From NCBI RefSeq assembly GCF_001666755.1, contig NZ_LZJC01000050.1, positions 1 to 64,000 of the forward strand: 64,000 nt of DNA, written 5' to 3'. The stretch comes from Mycobacterium sp. E1214. Its GTDB lineage: Bacteria > Actinomycetota > Actinomycetes > Mycobacteriales > Mycobacteriaceae. Of this stretch, positions 62,680-64,000 are shown in pieces. The first letter of the stretch is position 1; every line of letters starts with the position of its first letter. The notes below the pieces were generated by a model, which ran no database searches, was not told the origin of the DNA, and worked only from the letters and a program-made list of their open reading frames with translations. The position numbers and the translations under genes are program-made.

Positions 62680-63729
62680 CTAACCCGGCAGCTTGGCGAG
62701 TTCGGCCAGGCCGCGCGAGACGAGCGGCGCCACCACCTCGGGCGCGTGCTCGCTGTCCGTCAGGCCGCGGGCCTGGTCGGACATCCGCCGACGGAAGTCG
62801 ATGCCGGCGGCGATGATGGCCAGCTTGAAGTAGGCCAACGCCATGTAGAACTCCCAGTGCGCCAGCGGTAGGCCCGCGACCAGCGAGTAGCGGTCCGCGA
62901 GTTCGTCGGCGTTGGGCAGCAGCGGTGAGGTCCAAGCCGCTTGCGCGTTGACGATGAGGTCCAGCGCCGGATCGCGGTACACGCACATCAGCGCCGCGTC
63001 GGAGAGCGGATCGCCCAGCGTCGAAAGCTCCCAGTCGACGACCGCCCGCACCGTCGTCGGGTCGTCCGCGTCCAGGATGGTGTTGTCGATGCGGAAGTCG
63101 CCGTGCACGATCGAGGTCCGGCTCTGCTGCGGAATTGCCGCGTTCAGGCCCGCGTGCAGCCGCTCCACGTCGGCGTCGCGCCGATCGTCCGGGAGCCGCA
63201 CCAGCGCCCACTGCGAGCCCCAGCGCCGCACCTGGCGCTCCAGGTATCCGCTGGGCTTGCCGAAATCGCCGAGGCCGACGGCGTCCGGGTCGACGTTGTG
63301 CAGATCGACCAACACCCGGATCAGCGAGTCGACGCAGCTGCCGATCACGGTGTGGCTGAACGACTCGAGCTGACCACGGCGGCGGACCACCTGCCCGGCA
63401 ACGAATTCCACGATCTGGAAGGGCGCGCCCAGCACCGCGTCGTCCTTGCAGAGCGCGACCGTGCGGGCCACCGGGACGGGCGTGTCCTGCAGGGCGGCGA
63501 CCACGCGGTATTCGCGGGCCATGTCGTGCGCCGACGGGGTCAGGCCGTGCAGCGGCGGGCGTCGCACCAGCCAGCTGGTCGCATCGTCGTAGACCCGGAA
63601 CGTCAGGTTGGACCGCCCGCCGGAGATGAACTCGCCACGCAACTCGCCGTCGCGTTCGATGCCTAGGGAACGCAGGTACCGATCCAGCGAGGCCAGGTCG
63701 AGGCCCTCGAGTTGGTCAGCTGTAGTCAC
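62680..63729 (-). CDS. Aminoglycoside-phosphotransferase-fold protein (Rv3761c type)
   Basis: Protein of 349 residues of the APH kinase-like family. The catalytic loop is IVHGDFRIDN and the metal-binding aspartate is in VVDWELSTLGDPLSD. ISGGRSNLTFRV near the start is the nucleotide loop. The family includes acyl-CoA-dehydrogenase-associated kinases active on hydroxyacyl-CoA derivatives; it has no acyl-CoA dehydrogenase domain although the M. tuberculosis orthologue by position is named fadE36. Substrate unknown. Confidence 0.9.
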   Translation of the reverse strand: MTTADQLEGLDLASLDRYLRSLGIERDGELRGEFISGGRSNLTFRVYDDATSWLVRRPPLHGLTPSAHDMAREYRVVAALQDTPVPVARTVALCKDDAVLGAPFQIVEFVAGQVVRRRGQLESFSHTVIGSCVDSLIRVLVDLHNVDPDAVGLGDFGKPSGYLERQVRRWGSQWALVRLPDDRRDADVERLHAGLNAAIPQQSRTSIVHGDFRIDNTILDADDPTTVRAVVDWELSTLGDPLSDAALMCVYRDPALDLIVNAQAAWTSPLLPNADELADRYSLVAGLPLAHWEFYMALAYFKLAIIAAGIDFRRRMSDQARGLTDSEHAPEVVAPLVSRGLAELAKLPG

Positions 63730-63803
63730 CGATCTTGTTTACCATCGCGGCCGGCGGCGGGCTGCACCACCACGGCATCGTCGGGCCTCGGCGGTCTCGT
63801 CGA

Positions 63804-64000
63804 TCACGCCGAGCCGCCACCCGTCGCGTCATCGAGCAGCCGCTGGTTGCGGGGCAACAGATCCCACACGTGCTCGGTGGTGTTGACCGCGGCCACGGTG
63901 GCTTGCCCGGACCGGGAGTACAGCAGCCGGGTCACCGACGCGTAGTCGACTGGGAACGACAACAGCCGCGCCGTCCCGAGGATTTCGTGCAACAGCACGT
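63804..64000 (-). CDS. Partial gene, 5' end outside window
   Basis: The last 65 codons of a minus-strand frame that is still open at the right edge. Visible sequence includes LLHEILGTARLLSFPVDYASV, LLYSRSGQATVAAVNTTEHVW and LLPRNQRLLDDATGGG. There is no motif that I recognise. It ends 74 bases before the APH-fold gene on the same strand. Confidence 0.5.
   Translation of the reverse strand, partial: VLLHEILGTARLLSFPVDYASVTRLLYSRSGQATVAAVNTTEHVWDLLPRNQRLLDDATGGGSA

Overview
The window is chromosomal DNA of a high-GC actinobacterium, almost certainly a slow-growing Mycobacterium of the M. avium-complex type. The evidence is gene order and protein families: dnaX - aspartate aminotransferase - SRP RNA - tRNA-Ser at the left; the ligC/polymerase pair, tgs2-type acyltransferase and 13E12-family HNH protein in the middle; tadA - tyrA - proXVWZ at the right. 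This is the order I recall for Rv3721c-Rv3761c of M. tuberculosis, but with several large blocks inserted. Genes are packed tightly, often with 1-4 bp stop/start overlaps. No gene-free stretch exceeds about 175 bases.

Layout. 1-2.6 kb: dnaX (cut by the window edge) and aspC on the minus strand. 2.6-2.9 kb: SRP RNA and tRNA-Ser(GGA). 3-11.7 kb: small membrane and stress proteins, an intact secreted cutinase, an epimerase, and a TetR repressor facing a thioesterase-NmrA-SDR run. 11.8-16 kb: a decarboxylase-like pseudoenzyme coupled to a rhomboid-like protein, then a secreted DUF2961 (GH172-type) glycan hydrolase. 16-20.1 kb: polymerase-domain gene and ligC, a frameshifted SOS-box 13E12 gene and an orphan phage-type domain. 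20.2-26.3 kb: a minus-strand operon of acyltransferase, NUDIX, haloalkane dehalogenase and P450, then a BacA-type ABC transporter. 26.4-32.3 kb: dehydrogenase-SDR-TetR, and an ALDH/MDR/2-hydroxyacid dehydrogenase operon.

32.4-40.9 kb is a complete propionate module: prpR facing prpD-prpB-prpC, with pyruvate carboxylase 5 bp behind prpC. The methylcitrate cycle turns propionyl-CoA into pyruvate and succinate, and pyc would return the pyruvate to oxaloacetate. 40.9-45.1 kb is a GntR-controlled catabolic operon (flavin monooxygenase, CaiB-type CoA transferase, CitE-type lyase). 45.4-50.6 kb is a six-gene operon that puts a sulfotransferase next to an alkylsulfatase-family hydrolase. 50.7-54.8 kb is an exported-protein region: GH5-like hydrolase, a DUF4185 (GH183-type) protein with a helical N-terminal domain, a lipoprotein and a CAP-domain protein. 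Base composition falls sharply inside the DUF4185 gene. 55-62.2 kb holds an HD-domain protein, tRNA-Ser(CGA), tadA and its partner, tyrA, a glycolipid-binding-type protein and the ProXVWZ osmoprotectant importer. 62.3-64 kb ends with a LapA-type membrane protein, an aminoglycoside-phosphotransferase-fold protein and a partial gene.

The most interesting points are the DUF4185 fusion with its composition break and AT-rich lipoprotein neighbour, two further glycan hydrolases in the same window, a PLP-fold protein lacking its catalytic lysine, the prp-pyc operon, the sulfotransferase/sulfatase operon, and an unusually clear set of leaderless promoters with palindromic operators.
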